DNA from: Blautia liquoris
GTDB taxonomy: Bacteria > Bacillota > Clostridia > Lachnospirales > Lachnospiraceae
DNA: 64,000 nt
Direction of reading: 5' to 3'
NCBI RefSeq assembly: GCF_015159595.1
Contig: NZ_CP063304.1
Span: forward strand, 1,860,001-1,924,000
Shown: one piece after another, positions 43,596 to 52,660 of the stretch
How the letters are laid out: each line of letters opens with the position of its first letter
How positions within the stretch are numbered: position 1 is the first letter of the stretch
Program-made: the position numbers and the translations under genes
Notes under the pieces: model-generated
The model's input: the letters and a program-made list of their open reading frames with translations, nothing else
Told to the model about the DNA's origin: nothing
The model's database searches: none

Positions 43596-44350
43596 AACTT
43601 TATCCCTCCTTTTGGAAGGTAGATATGATTCTGAGTGATGTAATGGCAAAAACGCCCCTTTACCCTATCTATGTATTTTCTTCCAATCGGAAGTTCCGTC
43701 GTATCCTGCAAAACTACCTTCTGTGAACAGAATCTGGCGATATATGGAAGATGAACAAGGTAGGACCTGTGAATGCGCAAAAATTCTTCGGAGGACAAGT
43801 CCTCTTCCAGATCGGACATCTTTCCATAAAAGCAGACAGGCTCTGAATTATAAGTGTGATGCAATAGAATTTTTCGGTTTATCACCTCAAAATAAGTGAT
43901 GCACCTAAAAGGGATACTCGTAACTGAACTATTGAATTCGCAGACAAAATAGGTATCCTTTTGTGATTCCACCTGATTTACCGCCCGCAAAAAAGTCTGC
44001 TCGAACTCTTCCTCTGTTATTTTTCCTTTTATCAGATACTGAACAGCCTCTACATCAAAAGCCTGTCCCATATAGTCCGGCGTACTTGTCAGAAACACAA
44101 TCTGAGCATGAGAACCCTGATCCCGGAATGCCTGTGCCGCATCCATGCCGCTGGTCTTTTCCATAATGATATCCAGATAGAGAATATCTGCATGGTGACC
44201 GCATTCATACAAATCAAAGAGAAGCGATTCTGCACTTTCATAGCATGATAATTCAATTTCAATCTTGTTCTTGTCTGCACATTGTCTGATCTGATCTGCA
44301 CAGTTTTTTAAATCCCGGCGATTATCGTCACATACGGTAATCTGAAGCAT
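43592..44350 (-). CDS. LytTR-family response regulator (AgrA-like)
   Basis: A 252-aa regulator: receiver domain residues ~1-125 with acidic pocket (ITVCDDNRRD), phospho-acceptor Asp in ADILYLDIIMEKTSGMD, Thr in VFLTSTPDY and Lys in YLIKGKI; C-terminal LytTR DNA-binding domain ~140-245 (CITYFEVINRKILLHH; FLRIHRSYLVHLPYI; ELPIGRKY). LytTR domains bind two direct repeats about 21 bp apart, and such a pair sits just upstream of this gene's candidate promoter at 44489-44521. Co-transcribed with the kinase. Targets beyond itself are unknown; the nearby pilus loci are candidates. Confidence 0.92.
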   Translation of the reverse strand: MLQITVCDDNRRDLKNCADQIRQCADKNKIEIELSCYESAESLLFDLYECGHHADILYLDIIMEKTSGMDAAQAFRDQGSHAQIVFLTSTPDYMGQAFDVEAVQYLIKGKITEEEFEQTFLRAVNQVESQKDTYFVCEFNSSVTSIPFRCITYFEVINRKILLHHTYNSEPVCFYGKMSDLEEDLSSEEFLRIHRSYLVHLPYIARFCSQKVVLQDTTELPIGRKYIDRVKGRFCHYITQNHIYLPKGGIKL

Positions 44351-44456
44351 ACGATAGATACCTCCCCTATTCGTGAACTTAATCCAGCAGTGAAGATAAA
44401 ATCTCCACTTTTTCCATTTTCCAAGATTTGAACGGATTGCTCCGCATCCTTATTAT

Positions 44457-44484
44457 CTTATAATATATTTGTCGAATTTTGTAA
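44457..44484 (-). promoter_or_regulatory. Candidate promoter of the LytTR/kinase operon
   Basis: TTACAA (44484-44479), 16 bp, TATAAG (44462-44457) on the minus strand. Confidence 0.5.
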
Positions 44485-44488
44485 GGAT

Positions 44489-44521
44489 GTTGCAGAAAGC
44501 GTAAATTTTGTTGTAGAAAGC
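44489..44521. promoter_or_regulatory. Pair of direct repeats, candidate LytTR binding site
   Basis: GTTGCAGAAAGC (44489-44500) and GTTGTAGAAAGC (44510-44521), period 21 bp, ending five bases upstream of the -35 of the response-regulator promoter. Spacing is that of LytTR sites, though the half-site does not match the AgrA consensus. Confidence 0.55.
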
Positions 44522-44611
44522 AGAAAAATCACCTTTCTTTTCACTCTTCCTGTTTTATTACGATTATAAAGTACACTTTTGTGACCGTCAAGAATAATGG
44601 TAAAAAATCCC

Positions 44612-44639
44612 TTTAAAATCCATATGATTGTGATAAAAT
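44612..44639 (+). promoter_or_regulatory. Candidate promoter of the XRE regulator
   Basis: TTTAAA, 16 bp, TAAAAT, followed by a stem-loop leader at 44659-44689. Confidence 0.4.
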
Positions 44640-44658
44640 GATACCAGGGTCAAAAGGT

Positions 44659-44689
44659 CATGCGTTTCATGCTCGCATGAAAAAGCATG
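44659..44689 (+). repeat. Stem-loop with hairpin shared with the pilus locus 2 terminator
   Basis: CATGC/GCATG outer stem around TTTCATGC/GCATGAAA (44665-44682). The inner 18 bases are identical to 33385-33402. Here it lies in the 5' leader of the XRE gene. Confidence 0.6.
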
Positions 44690-44737
44690 AATAGATACAG
44701 ATGGTCAATAGAATGAATACAATTGGGAGATTTCGTT

Positions 44738-45220
44738 ATGACTGCAGGAGAAAAGATCAGATATTATAGAGAGATGTATGGACTATCGCAGGAAAAACTC
44801 GGTCAGCTTGCCGATATCAATTCTGCGACGATAAAAAAATACGAGTACGGAATCCGAAACCCGAAGATTGAGCAGCTGAAAAAAATTGCAGATGCTTTTG
44901 GTATCAGTATCTGTCTTTTTCTTGATTTTGATATCGAGACAGTCTCCGATATTATGTCCCTACTCTTTAAACTGGAGGATGAGACAGATATGTGTTTTGA
45001 AGCAATACAAGATGATGCCGGAAACTTTATCCCCGAAAGTGTAAAACTCTCTTTTCAAAACCAGGATATCAACGAAAGACTCTGCACCTATCTAAAAGAG
45101 AAACATTCACTGGAAGAAAAGTGCCAAAAGGCCAGAACCCCCTTGGATGATGAACTTACAAAACTAAAAATGCATCTGTCGGATGATTCTATGGTAACGA
45201 AAAAAAAGAAGCACTGCTAG
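44738..45220 (+). CDS. XRE-family HTH regulator
   Basis: A 160-aa protein. Residues ~1-62 are a Cro/CI-type helix-turn-helix: MTAGEKIRYYREMYGLSQEK, then INSATIKKYEYGIRNPKIEQ and IADAFGISI. The C-terminal ~95 residues are acidic and helical and match no family I know. ATG 44738 has GGGAG eight bases upstream; the in-frame TTG at 44723 lies ahead of it without a site. It is one of few plus-strand genes, divergent from the LytTR operon, and its transcript ends in a terminator formed by its own last codons. Confidence 0.85.
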   Translation: MTAGEKIRYYREMYGLSQEKLGQLADINSATIKKYEYGIRNPKIEQLKKIADAFGISICLFLDFDIETVSDIMSLLFKLEDETDMCFEAIQDDAGNFIPESVKLSFQNQDINERLCTYLKEKHSLEEKCQKARTPLDDELTKLKMHLSDDSMVTKKKKHC

Positions 45221-45239
45221 TTACAGTACCTCTTTTTTC
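45201..45239. terminator. Bidirectional terminator between XRE gene and PTS operon
   Basis: AAAAAAGAAGCACTG pairs with CAGTACCTCTTTTTT across the XRE stop; runs of A and T on either side serve both converging transcripts. Confidence 0.7.
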
Positions 45240-45258
45240 TATCTATGGTTACCTGACA

Positions 45259-46929
45259 TCACAAGTCATACTTTGAACTTATGTCCATAAGAGCGTGTGC
45301 CATGCGAATTTCTTTCCTGACTTTCAGCACTGAAGAGGGTGCCACGGACAGTTCATCTGCACCCATCCGCACAAATTCCTCCGTAAGTGTCACATCGGCC
45401 GCAAGTTCCCCACAGATTCCCGCCCAGATACCTGCTTTATGGGCATTGTCCATGACCATACGGATCATACGCAGAACTGCCTCGTGGTGCGGATTGTAGA
45501 ACTCATCGAGAATTTCGCTTCGCCGGTCAATCGCCAGTGTGTATTGTGTCAGATCGTTGGTGCCGATGCTGAAGAACTCTACGAGAGGGGCAAGCCGATC
45601 GCTGATCAGCGCAGCCGCCGGCGTCTCTATCATAATTCCCTGCTCTGGTACCTGATATGCGGCATGCTCACGATCCAGTTCTTCTTTTACCTCATTTACG
45701 ATCTTCTGAATTCTCCTGATCTCGTCGGCCGAAGTAATCATCGGATACATGACGGCCAGACACCCATGTACGGCGGCCCGCAATAGAGCTCGCAGCTGTG
45801 TTTTGAAGATATCCGGCTGTCGAAGACAGATCCGGATCGCGCGGTATCCGAGTGCGGGATTCTCTTCTTCGGGCAAGTTAAAGTAATCCGCCTGCTTGTC
45901 CGCTCCGATATCCAGCGTGCGGATCACAACTTTTTTTCCGTTCATTCTCTCTAGAACTTCTCTGTACGCCTGATACTGCTCTTCTTCCGTCGGGAAGTCC
46001 TCTCTGCCAAGATAGAGAAACTCGCTTCGGAACAGACCAATCCCGTCGGCGTCATTGTCCAGTGCAAAATCCACATCCGAAACACTTCCGATATTGGCAT
46101 AGACATGCACCTTTTTCCCGTCTGCAGTGATAGATTCTTTGCCTTTTTGTTCCTGCAGGAGCTGTAACTTCTCTCTCTCCTGCTCAATTTTTTTGGCTGC
46201 CCGGCGACTTGTCTCTTCATCGGGATTTAAGATGAGTTCCCCTTTTTCTCCGTCCACGACCGCCATAGTCCCATTCTGCAAATTGGACAGCTCCACTGGA
46301 ACCTGTATCAGAGCAGGGATATTCATCGTGCGTGCAAGAATTGCCGTGTGGGAGTTCATAGAACCATGTACCGTCACAAAAGCCAGAACTTTCGACTGAT
46401 CCATCTGTATCGTCTCGCTCGGACTTAAATCATCGGCTATGATGATCGACGGCTCTTTGATCTCATAATCGTTCTCTCCGTGACCGGTAAGGTTTCTTGT
46501 CAGCCGGTCCGAGATATCCCGGATGTCTGCCGCCCTCGCCCGCATATACTCATCATCCATCTCGTCAAATATCTTGTAAAACCGGTCGCAGACAATGTTG
46601 ACGGCATACTCGGCATTCAGGTTTTCTTTTCGGATCATATCTTCGATGGACTCTCTGTAATCGTCATCCTCTAACATCATCTGATGTACTTCGAAGATCG
46701 CTGCCTCGTTCTCTCCCGCCTCTTTGGCTGCCTTCTCGTACAGCTGCCGAAGTTCCTTTTGCGACTGATCGACAGCTTTTTGAAGGCGCACAAGTTCCTT
46801 TTTGGGATCTTCGATCTTCCGTCTTCTTATCATCTGTTCTGTTTTCTGTAATACCAGTATCTTTCCGAGGGCAATTCCCTCATACACAGATTTGCCCGAT
46901 ATCTTCGTCATTTTTTCGACCCCTTCCAT
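45259..46929 (-). CDS. ptsI: PTS Enzyme I (phosphoenolpyruvate-protein phosphotransferase)
   Basis: A 556-aa soluble enzyme that takes phosphate from PEP and passes it to HPr. Order: N-terminal HPr-binding/phosphohistidine domain (SGKSVYEGIALGKILVL; active His in NSHTAILARTMNIPAL), linker, and C-terminal TIM-barrel with GIGLFRSEFLYLGR, IRTLDIGADKQ, YPMITSADEI, FFSIGTNDLTQYTLAIDR and the Cys in GICGELAAD. All catalytic features are present. AGGA precedes ATG 46929; ATG 46911 with AAGGGG is an alternative. Last gene of the beta-glucoside operon; having Enzyme I inside a sugar-specific operon is uncommon. Confidence 0.95.
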   Translation of the reverse strand: MEGVEKMTKISGKSVYEGIALGKILVLQKTEQMIRRRKIEDPKKELVRLQKAVDQSQKELRQLYEKAAKEAGENEAAIFEVHQMMLEDDDYRESIEDMIRKENLNAEYAVNIVCDRFYKIFDEMDDEYMRARAADIRDISDRLTRNLTGHGENDYEIKEPSIIIADDLSPSETIQMDQSKVLAFVTVHGSMNSHTAILARTMNIPALIQVPVELSNLQNGTMAVVDGEKGELILNPDEETSRRAAKKIEQEREKLQLLQEQKGKESITADGKKVHVYANIGSVSDVDFALDNDADGIGLFRSEFLYLGREDFPTEEEQYQAYREVLERMNGKKVVIRTLDIGADKQADYFNLPEEENPALGYRAIRICLRQPDIFKTQLRALLRAAVHGCLAVMYPMITSADEIRRIQKIVNEVKEELDREHAAYQVPEQGIMIETPAAALISDRLAPLVEFFSIGTNDLTQYTLAIDRRSEILDEFYNPHHEAVLRMIRMVMDNAHKAGIWAGICGELAADVTLTEEFVRMGADELSVAPSSVLKVRKEIRMAHALMDISSKYDL

Positions 46930-46944
46930 AAACAGTTTCCTAAT

Positions 46945-47202
46945 CTACAGGTTTTCCTGAAAGAAGATCTTCATCGCCTCACAGGCGGACTCTTCGTCCT
47001 CACCCTCGACGCAGACCGTAACTTGATCATTACACTTGATACCAAGTCCCATCAGTTTTAACAGCTGTGTCGCCGATGCCTCTTTCTCTCCCTTTTGGAT
47101 CTTTATCTCGCTTTGATACTTTTTGGCCTCTTTCGCAAGGATTCCTGCAGGTCTTGCATGAATTCCCAATTCATCTGTAATCACATATTGAAACGACTGC
47201 AT
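46945..47202 (-). CDS. HPr-family phosphocarrier without the regulatory Ser46
   Basis: An 85-aa HPr with the phosphorylation site His15 in GIHARPAGIL. In Gram-positive HPr, Ser46 lies in a segment like LKSIMGVMSLGI and is phosphorylated by HPr kinase for catabolite control; here the aligned segment is ATQLLKLMGLGI with Gln at position 46. It can therefore carry phosphate from Enzyme I to EII but probably not act with CcpA, like Crh in reverse. Encoded directly upstream of ptsI (15-bp gap). The second HPr at 63409 keeps a Ser in KSVVRIMAEGL. Confidence 0.9.
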   Translation of the reverse strand: MQSFQYVITDELGIHARPAGILAKEAKKYQSEIKIQKGEKEASATQLLKLMGLGIKCNDQVTVCVEGEDEESACEAMKIFFQENL

Positions 47203-47223
47203 CTTTCGTTACCGCCTTTCTTC

Positions 47224-48736
<1,513 letters not shown>

Positions 48737-48743
48737 AACATCA

Positions 48744-50627
48744 TTAGTTTACAATTTTTATAATTTTATCCTCGCAGGCTTTTACTTTTCTGCCGCCATC
48801 GGATATCACCTCTTTATATTCATCACTGTTGGTTACAATGACTGCCGTATCAACCGAAAATCCTTTTTTAGCAATGAGTGCCGCGTCAAACTTCAGCAGT
48901 TTTTGCCCTCTCGAAACGCGCTGACCGTCTGTTACAAATGTTTCAAATCCCTCTCCCTGCATGGATACGGTATTGATTCCCACATGAATCAGCAAATCCA
49001 CACCGGCGTCGGAGGTGAGCCCAAGTGCATGTCCAGTGTCTGCAACCATGGAGATGGTTCCGTTAAAGGGCGCCCTGATTACATCCTCATCGGGAAGTAT
49101 ACCGACGCCTTTGCCTAAGACTTCCCCTGCGAAGACATCGTCTTTCATCTCGCCAAGTGGAATGGTCTTTCCGGATACCGGTGCCAGAACCGCTGCCTCT
49201 TCCCCGAAAACCGGAGTTGTATCGGCATGAGAAGCGACAACTTCCGGCTCTATTGTATTGCCTTCTTTTTCATCGCCGGCAGATTCAAAGGAGAACAGCA
49301 TCGTAAGCACAAAAGCCACGACCATACTCACAACCACCCCGATGCAGGCGAACAAAAAGTTTGATGTATAGCTGCTGCTGATAAAGGATGGCAGAGCGGT
49401 AATACCCGGTATCGTAAAAGTAAAGATCTTCACAGTGAAAAATCCGTAGATGGCGCCCCCGATACCGGAGCCAATCATAGCCGCATAAAGGGGCTTTTTC
49501 AGTTTTAAAGTTACTCCGTACATCGCCGGTTCGGTAATTCCAAACAATGCGGAAAGCGAAGAAGAAAATGCCAGCGATCTTAAGTCTTTATCTTTTGTTT
49601 TAATTGCCACTGCCAGGGTAGCCGCACACTGTGCCATATTGTTGACCAGGCTCATCGGAAGGAGCATAATATCATATCCCAGTCGTCCGATGGAATCGAA
49701 TGCAACCGGAAACAGTGCATAATGCATGCCGGCCATCACGATAAATGGCATAAATCCGCCCATCAGCAGTCCTGCAGCCGGGCCGGCAACATCGAACAGC
49801 CATTTAAAGAATTCTGCCAGATATTCGCCGAGATAATTGCCAATCGGGGCTACAATAAATAATACAATCGGCGCCACAACCAGCAGTGAAAGGAGCGGTG
49901 TAAAAATCAGCCGCAGCATCTTCGGCATATGTTTGTCGATGAATCGATAGACAACACTGAGCAGCAATACTCCCAGAATAATCGGCAGTACCGAACCGCT
50001 ATAGTCCAAAACCGGTATCTTCAAGAAGAAAAACCGTATGGATTCTTCCGTTCCGACCAGAGCTGCAAATGACGGATACATCAAGATGCCGGCAAGACTG
50101 ACGGCAACGAATTCATTCGTCTTAAACTTTCTGGCTGCAGAAAATGCAAGCAGAAACGGCAGAAAATAAAAGGTTGCATCGGATATCATGTTCAGCACCA
50201 GATATTCGCTCGACTGGTCACTGATGACACCGATAAACAAAAGCAGGGACAAAATACCTTTTAACAATCCGGCGCTGGTAATGGCCGCAAGCATCGGATT
50301 GAAAATTCCTGAAATCGTATCAAATACAACATTCAGTGGATTTTGCTTTTCTTCCTTTTTCGCTGCTGCCTGCGTACCTGTATCGCCGACCATCTCTTTT
50401 AGTTCCTCATATATACTGCCTGCACTGTTTCCGACGATAACCTGAAGCTGATTCCCCTGAAACTGTGCGTTTAATACTCCATTGATCTGTTTTAATTCAC
50501 TTAAATCTGCTTTGGATTTATCCACAAGATTAAACCGAAGTCTGGTAAAACAATGCCACGCCTGCGTGATATTGGATTTTCCGCCAACTTTTTTTATGAC
50601 TTCCTCCGCCACTTTCTTATTATCCAT
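48744..50627 (-). CDS. bglF: PTS beta-glucoside transporter EIIBCA
   Basis: A 627-aa membrane permease/kinase of the Glc family. EIIB residues 1-90 with phosphocysteine Cys26 (TQAWHCFTRLRFNL; the usual Asn-Cys-Ala-Thr is His-Cys-Phe-Thr); EIIC ~105-465 with about ten hydrophobic segments and the conserved GITEPAMYGV; EIIA ~475-627 with the phosphohistidine in DLLIHVGINTVSMQGEGF. The product imports and phosphorylates beta-glucosides. ATG 50627 has AGAGG eight bases upstream. It sits 29 bp after the antiterminator gene and feeds the downstream GH1 enzyme. Confidence 0.95.
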   Translation of the reverse strand: MDNKKVAEEVIKKVGGKSNITQAWHCFTRLRFNLVDKSKADLSELKQINGVLNAQFQGNQLQVIVGNSAGSIYEELKEMVGDTGTQAAAKKEEKQNPLNVVFDTISGIFNPMLAAITSAGLLKGILSLLLFIGVISDQSSEYLVLNMISDATFYFLPFLLAFSAARKFKTNEFVAVSLAGILMYPSFAALVGTEESIRFFFLKIPVLDYSGSVLPIILGVLLLSVVYRFIDKHMPKMLRLIFTPLLSLLVVAPIVLFIVAPIGNYLGEYLAEFFKWLFDVAGPAAGLLMGGFMPFIVMAGMHYALFPVAFDSIGRLGYDIMLLPMSLVNNMAQCAATLAVAIKTKDKDLRSLAFSSSLSALFGITEPAMYGVTLKLKKPLYAAMIGSGIGGAIYGFFTVKIFTFTIPGITALPSFISSSYTSNFLFACIGVVVSMVVAFVLTMLFSFESAGDEKEGNTIEPEVVASHADTTPVFGEEAAVLAPVSGKTIPLGEMKDDVFAGEVLGKGVGILPDEDVIRAPFNGTISMVADTGHALGLTSDAGVDLLIHVGINTVSMQGEGFETFVTDGQRVSRGQKLLKFDAALIAKKGFSVDTAVIVTNSDEYKEVISDGGRKVKACEDKIIKIVN

Positions 50628-50656
50628 ATGCTCTTCCTCTCATACCTTTATAGAAT

Positions 50657-51529
50657 TCAATCAACTGCGTTTGTTTTTCTCTCTTGATAACCGGACAAAA
50701 ACTGTGAAATACTCAATACTAAGGAGAGCATCTCTTCACCGGAAATCTCATAAGAATACTGATCAGCTAAGAACTTTTTAATCTTTTTTGCACAAGGATT
50801 GATCTTGCTGTAGTATTCCTCGATTACCTGATATAATTCTTCATGCATATCTTCATGTTTTGCAGACTGCAGAATCTGTGAAGCAAGAATCCGAATCTGA
50901 TTAATCAGCGGATAATCTTCCTCCGACTCAAGATTCTGCTCAATGTGAAAGTAATACTTGATAATACTACTGATCTCCCGGATGATTTTTGTCACCTGAT
51001 GAACCAGTTCCATGTTCTCATCCGTATTGATCCTGGCATTGACAAAATGTAAAGCAATATAGGCCGCTTCATCATCGGAAAATCGAATCTTACACTCTTC
51101 CTCAATGATATCCAAAGCCTGCTGGGCGACCAGATACTCTTCCGGATACAACTGCCGGATGTCCCAAAGCAGTGCATTATCGAGCTCGATATTTTGTTCG
51201 TAGCGGCGAATTGCACCGGATATATGATCCGTCAGTGTAATATAAATGTTATCGTTGAGTTTCCACCCTGTAACGGAATATACCATCTGGATAATCTTCT
51301 CGCTCAGAATAATATGTTCCGACGGCAAAACCGTAACAAGCTGCTGGAATTTGCTGTTGATCTCTTTTTGGCGCAGTGAAAAGGTTTTTTTAATGCTGTC
51401 ATAGGGAATGAGATCTCCCGGCTTTTTGCGAAAACCTATGCCCTTGCCCATGACTACGGTTTCATTTCCCTCATTGTCCAGAATCGTCAGAACATTGTTG
51501 TTAATCACTTTCACAATTCTTGTATCCAT
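50657..51529 (-). CDS. BglG/LicT-family transcription antiterminator
   Basis: A 290-aa regulator. Residues 1-55 are the CAT RNA-binding domain (MDTRIVKVINNNVLTILDNE; GKGIGFRKKPGD), followed by PRD1 (~65-170, His in LTDHISGAIRRYEQ) and PRD2 (~175-280, ALHFVNAR with the invariant His). Unphosphorylated by its EII and phosphorylated by HPr at PRD2, the dimer binds a RAT hairpin and prevents a terminator from forming. That exact RNA element lies 137 bp upstream. First gene of the operon; controls its own and downstream transcription. Confidence 0.95.
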   Translation of the reverse strand: MDTRIVKVINNNVLTILDNEGNETVVMGKGIGFRKKPGDLIPYDSIKKTFSLRQKEINSKFQQLVTVLPSEHIILSEKIIQMVYSVTGWKLNDNIYITLTDHISGAIRRYEQNIELDNALLWDIRQLYPEEYLVAQQALDIIEEECKIRFSDDEAAYIALHFVNARINTDENMELVHQVTKIIREISSIIKYYFHIEQNLESEEDYPLINQIRILASQILQSAKHEDMHEELYQVIEEYYSKINPCAKKIKKFLADQYSYEISGEEMLSLVLSISQFLSGYQERKTNAVD

Positions 51530-51640
51530 TGTTTGCTTACCTCCTTTTCTTTTTTATTCTTCCCTGCAGCAGCTATTTTCATAAATCTGTCAGGTACCCG
51601 GAAGTTTCATCTTCTGCTTCGTCGTCCCGAAAAAAGAAAG

Positions 51641-51678
51641 AAAAAAGGCAGGCAAAACCCTTATCGGTTTTGCCTGCC
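51641..51678 (-). terminator. Conditional terminator of the beta-glucoside operon leader
   Basis: Perfect 13-bp stem GGCAGGCAAAACC / GGTTTTGCCTGCC with loop CTTATC-type and on the minus strand a run of six T. Its 5' arm is shared with the RAT element, so the two structures are mutually exclusive. Confidence 0.92.
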
Positions 51679-51693
51679 ACGCAGTAACAATCC
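51666..51693 (-). promoter_or_regulatory. RAT (ribonucleic antiterminator) element
   Basis: On the minus strand it starts GGATTGTTACTGC and ends GGCAGGCAAAACC, matching the RAT consensus recognised by LicT/BglG proteins almost base for base. Confidence 0.93.
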
Positions 51694-51706
51694 TTGTTCT
51701 AAAAAA

Positions 51707-51735
51707 ACTATATCAGACAACTTCCCAAAATGCAA
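51707..51735 (-). promoter_or_regulatory. Promoter of the beta-glucoside operon
   Basis: TTGCAT (51735-51730), 17 bp, TATAGT (51712-51707) on the minus strand, placing the RAT within the first 50 nt of the transcript. Confidence 0.7.
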
Positions 51736-51840
51736 TACGGATTTTCTCATAAAATTTCACCCTGCTTTTTGTGCTATTTGTACACTTGCCCTGTGACTGC
51801 TCAGATTTACGGATTGTCTTTGCTCATACGATGTACTTGT

Positions 51841-52614
51841 TTATACGAGATATAATTCTCTTAATCTCTGCTCTTCTTCCCTGCTCACACCGATCCCCCG
51901 ATAGATGTACTCAGCAAAAGAACCATAGATTTCTTCGGCCGCCTGGTATGCCGCTTCCAGATAGGAACAGTCCACAGACATTGCTTTTAACACAGAATGT
52001 GCCCGCGGACTGTCGGCCTTTATTCCATACTTATGTGTAAATTCCTCTATCATTTTCCGGTTTGCCTCATATCTCATCTCGTTTGTGCGCATGTAATCCC
52101 GAAAGATTTCTTGTTTTGAGATGCCAAGAAGAGTCAAAATGATGGCAACAGAAATTCCGGTTCTGTCTTTTCCCGCAAAACAATGTACTAGTACAGCACC
52201 TTCTTCCTGATTCAGATAGATCTCCACCATCTTACGTAGTTTCTTACTCACCTCAGGTGTGGAAATCAGAGAAGCATAGAATTCTTGCATAAATGTGTCT
52301 ACATATTCCGGATCTTCCATAGCCTCCAAAGTTCTCTGGTCAGAAGTAGGAGCATCTTTTAACTGCCCGGTCAAATCCAGGTTGTGGTAGGCAACCCCAT
52401 CCAGGATAACATCCGGACTCCGACTGATCTCCTCTCCCTCACGAAGATCAATGATGGCTGCAAGTTCATACTCCTCAACCAGTCTGCGCTGTTCCTCTTT
52501 GGAAAGTCCGGATAGTTCTCCCGAACGAAGAATTCTTCTGCTGCGGATTCTCTTTCCTTCTTCGTTGATCAGTCCGCCCAGGTCTCTGAGATTATCAGGT
52601 TTTTGTGTCTTCAT
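51841..52614 (-). CDS. Tyrosine-protein phosphatase (PTP/Y_phosphatase3 type)
   Basis: A 257-aa cytosolic phosphatase with the N-terminal NLRDLGGL motif, a general-acid region (IIDLREGEEI), and the P-loop HCFAGKDRTG, giving Cys and Arg of C-x5-R plus the Lys/Asp variant that distinguishes the lipid/tyrosine dual-specificity group of PF13350. A helical C-terminus with YLEAAYQAAEEIYGSF follows. Substrate could be phosphotyrosine or phosphoinositide; the sequence does not decide. It follows the second P-type ATPase by 46 bp on the same strand and may be in its operon. Confidence 0.88.
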   Translation of the reverse strand: MKTQKPDNLRDLGGLINEEGKRIRSRRILRSGELSGLSKEEQRRLVEEYELAAIIDLREGEEISRSPDVILDGVAYHNLDLTGQLKDAPTSDQRTLEAMEDPEYVDTFMQEFYASLISTPEVSKKLRKMVEIYLNQEEGAVLVHCFAGKDRTGISVAIILTLLGISKQEIFRDYMRTNEMRYEANRKMIEEFTHKYGIKADSPRAHSVLKAMSVDCSYLEAAYQAAEEIYGSFAEYIYRGIGVSREEEQRLRELYLV

Positions 52615-52660
52615 ATTCAGTAACCTCCATGTTTTGTTTTATCAGTATTGGTGTCGCAGC

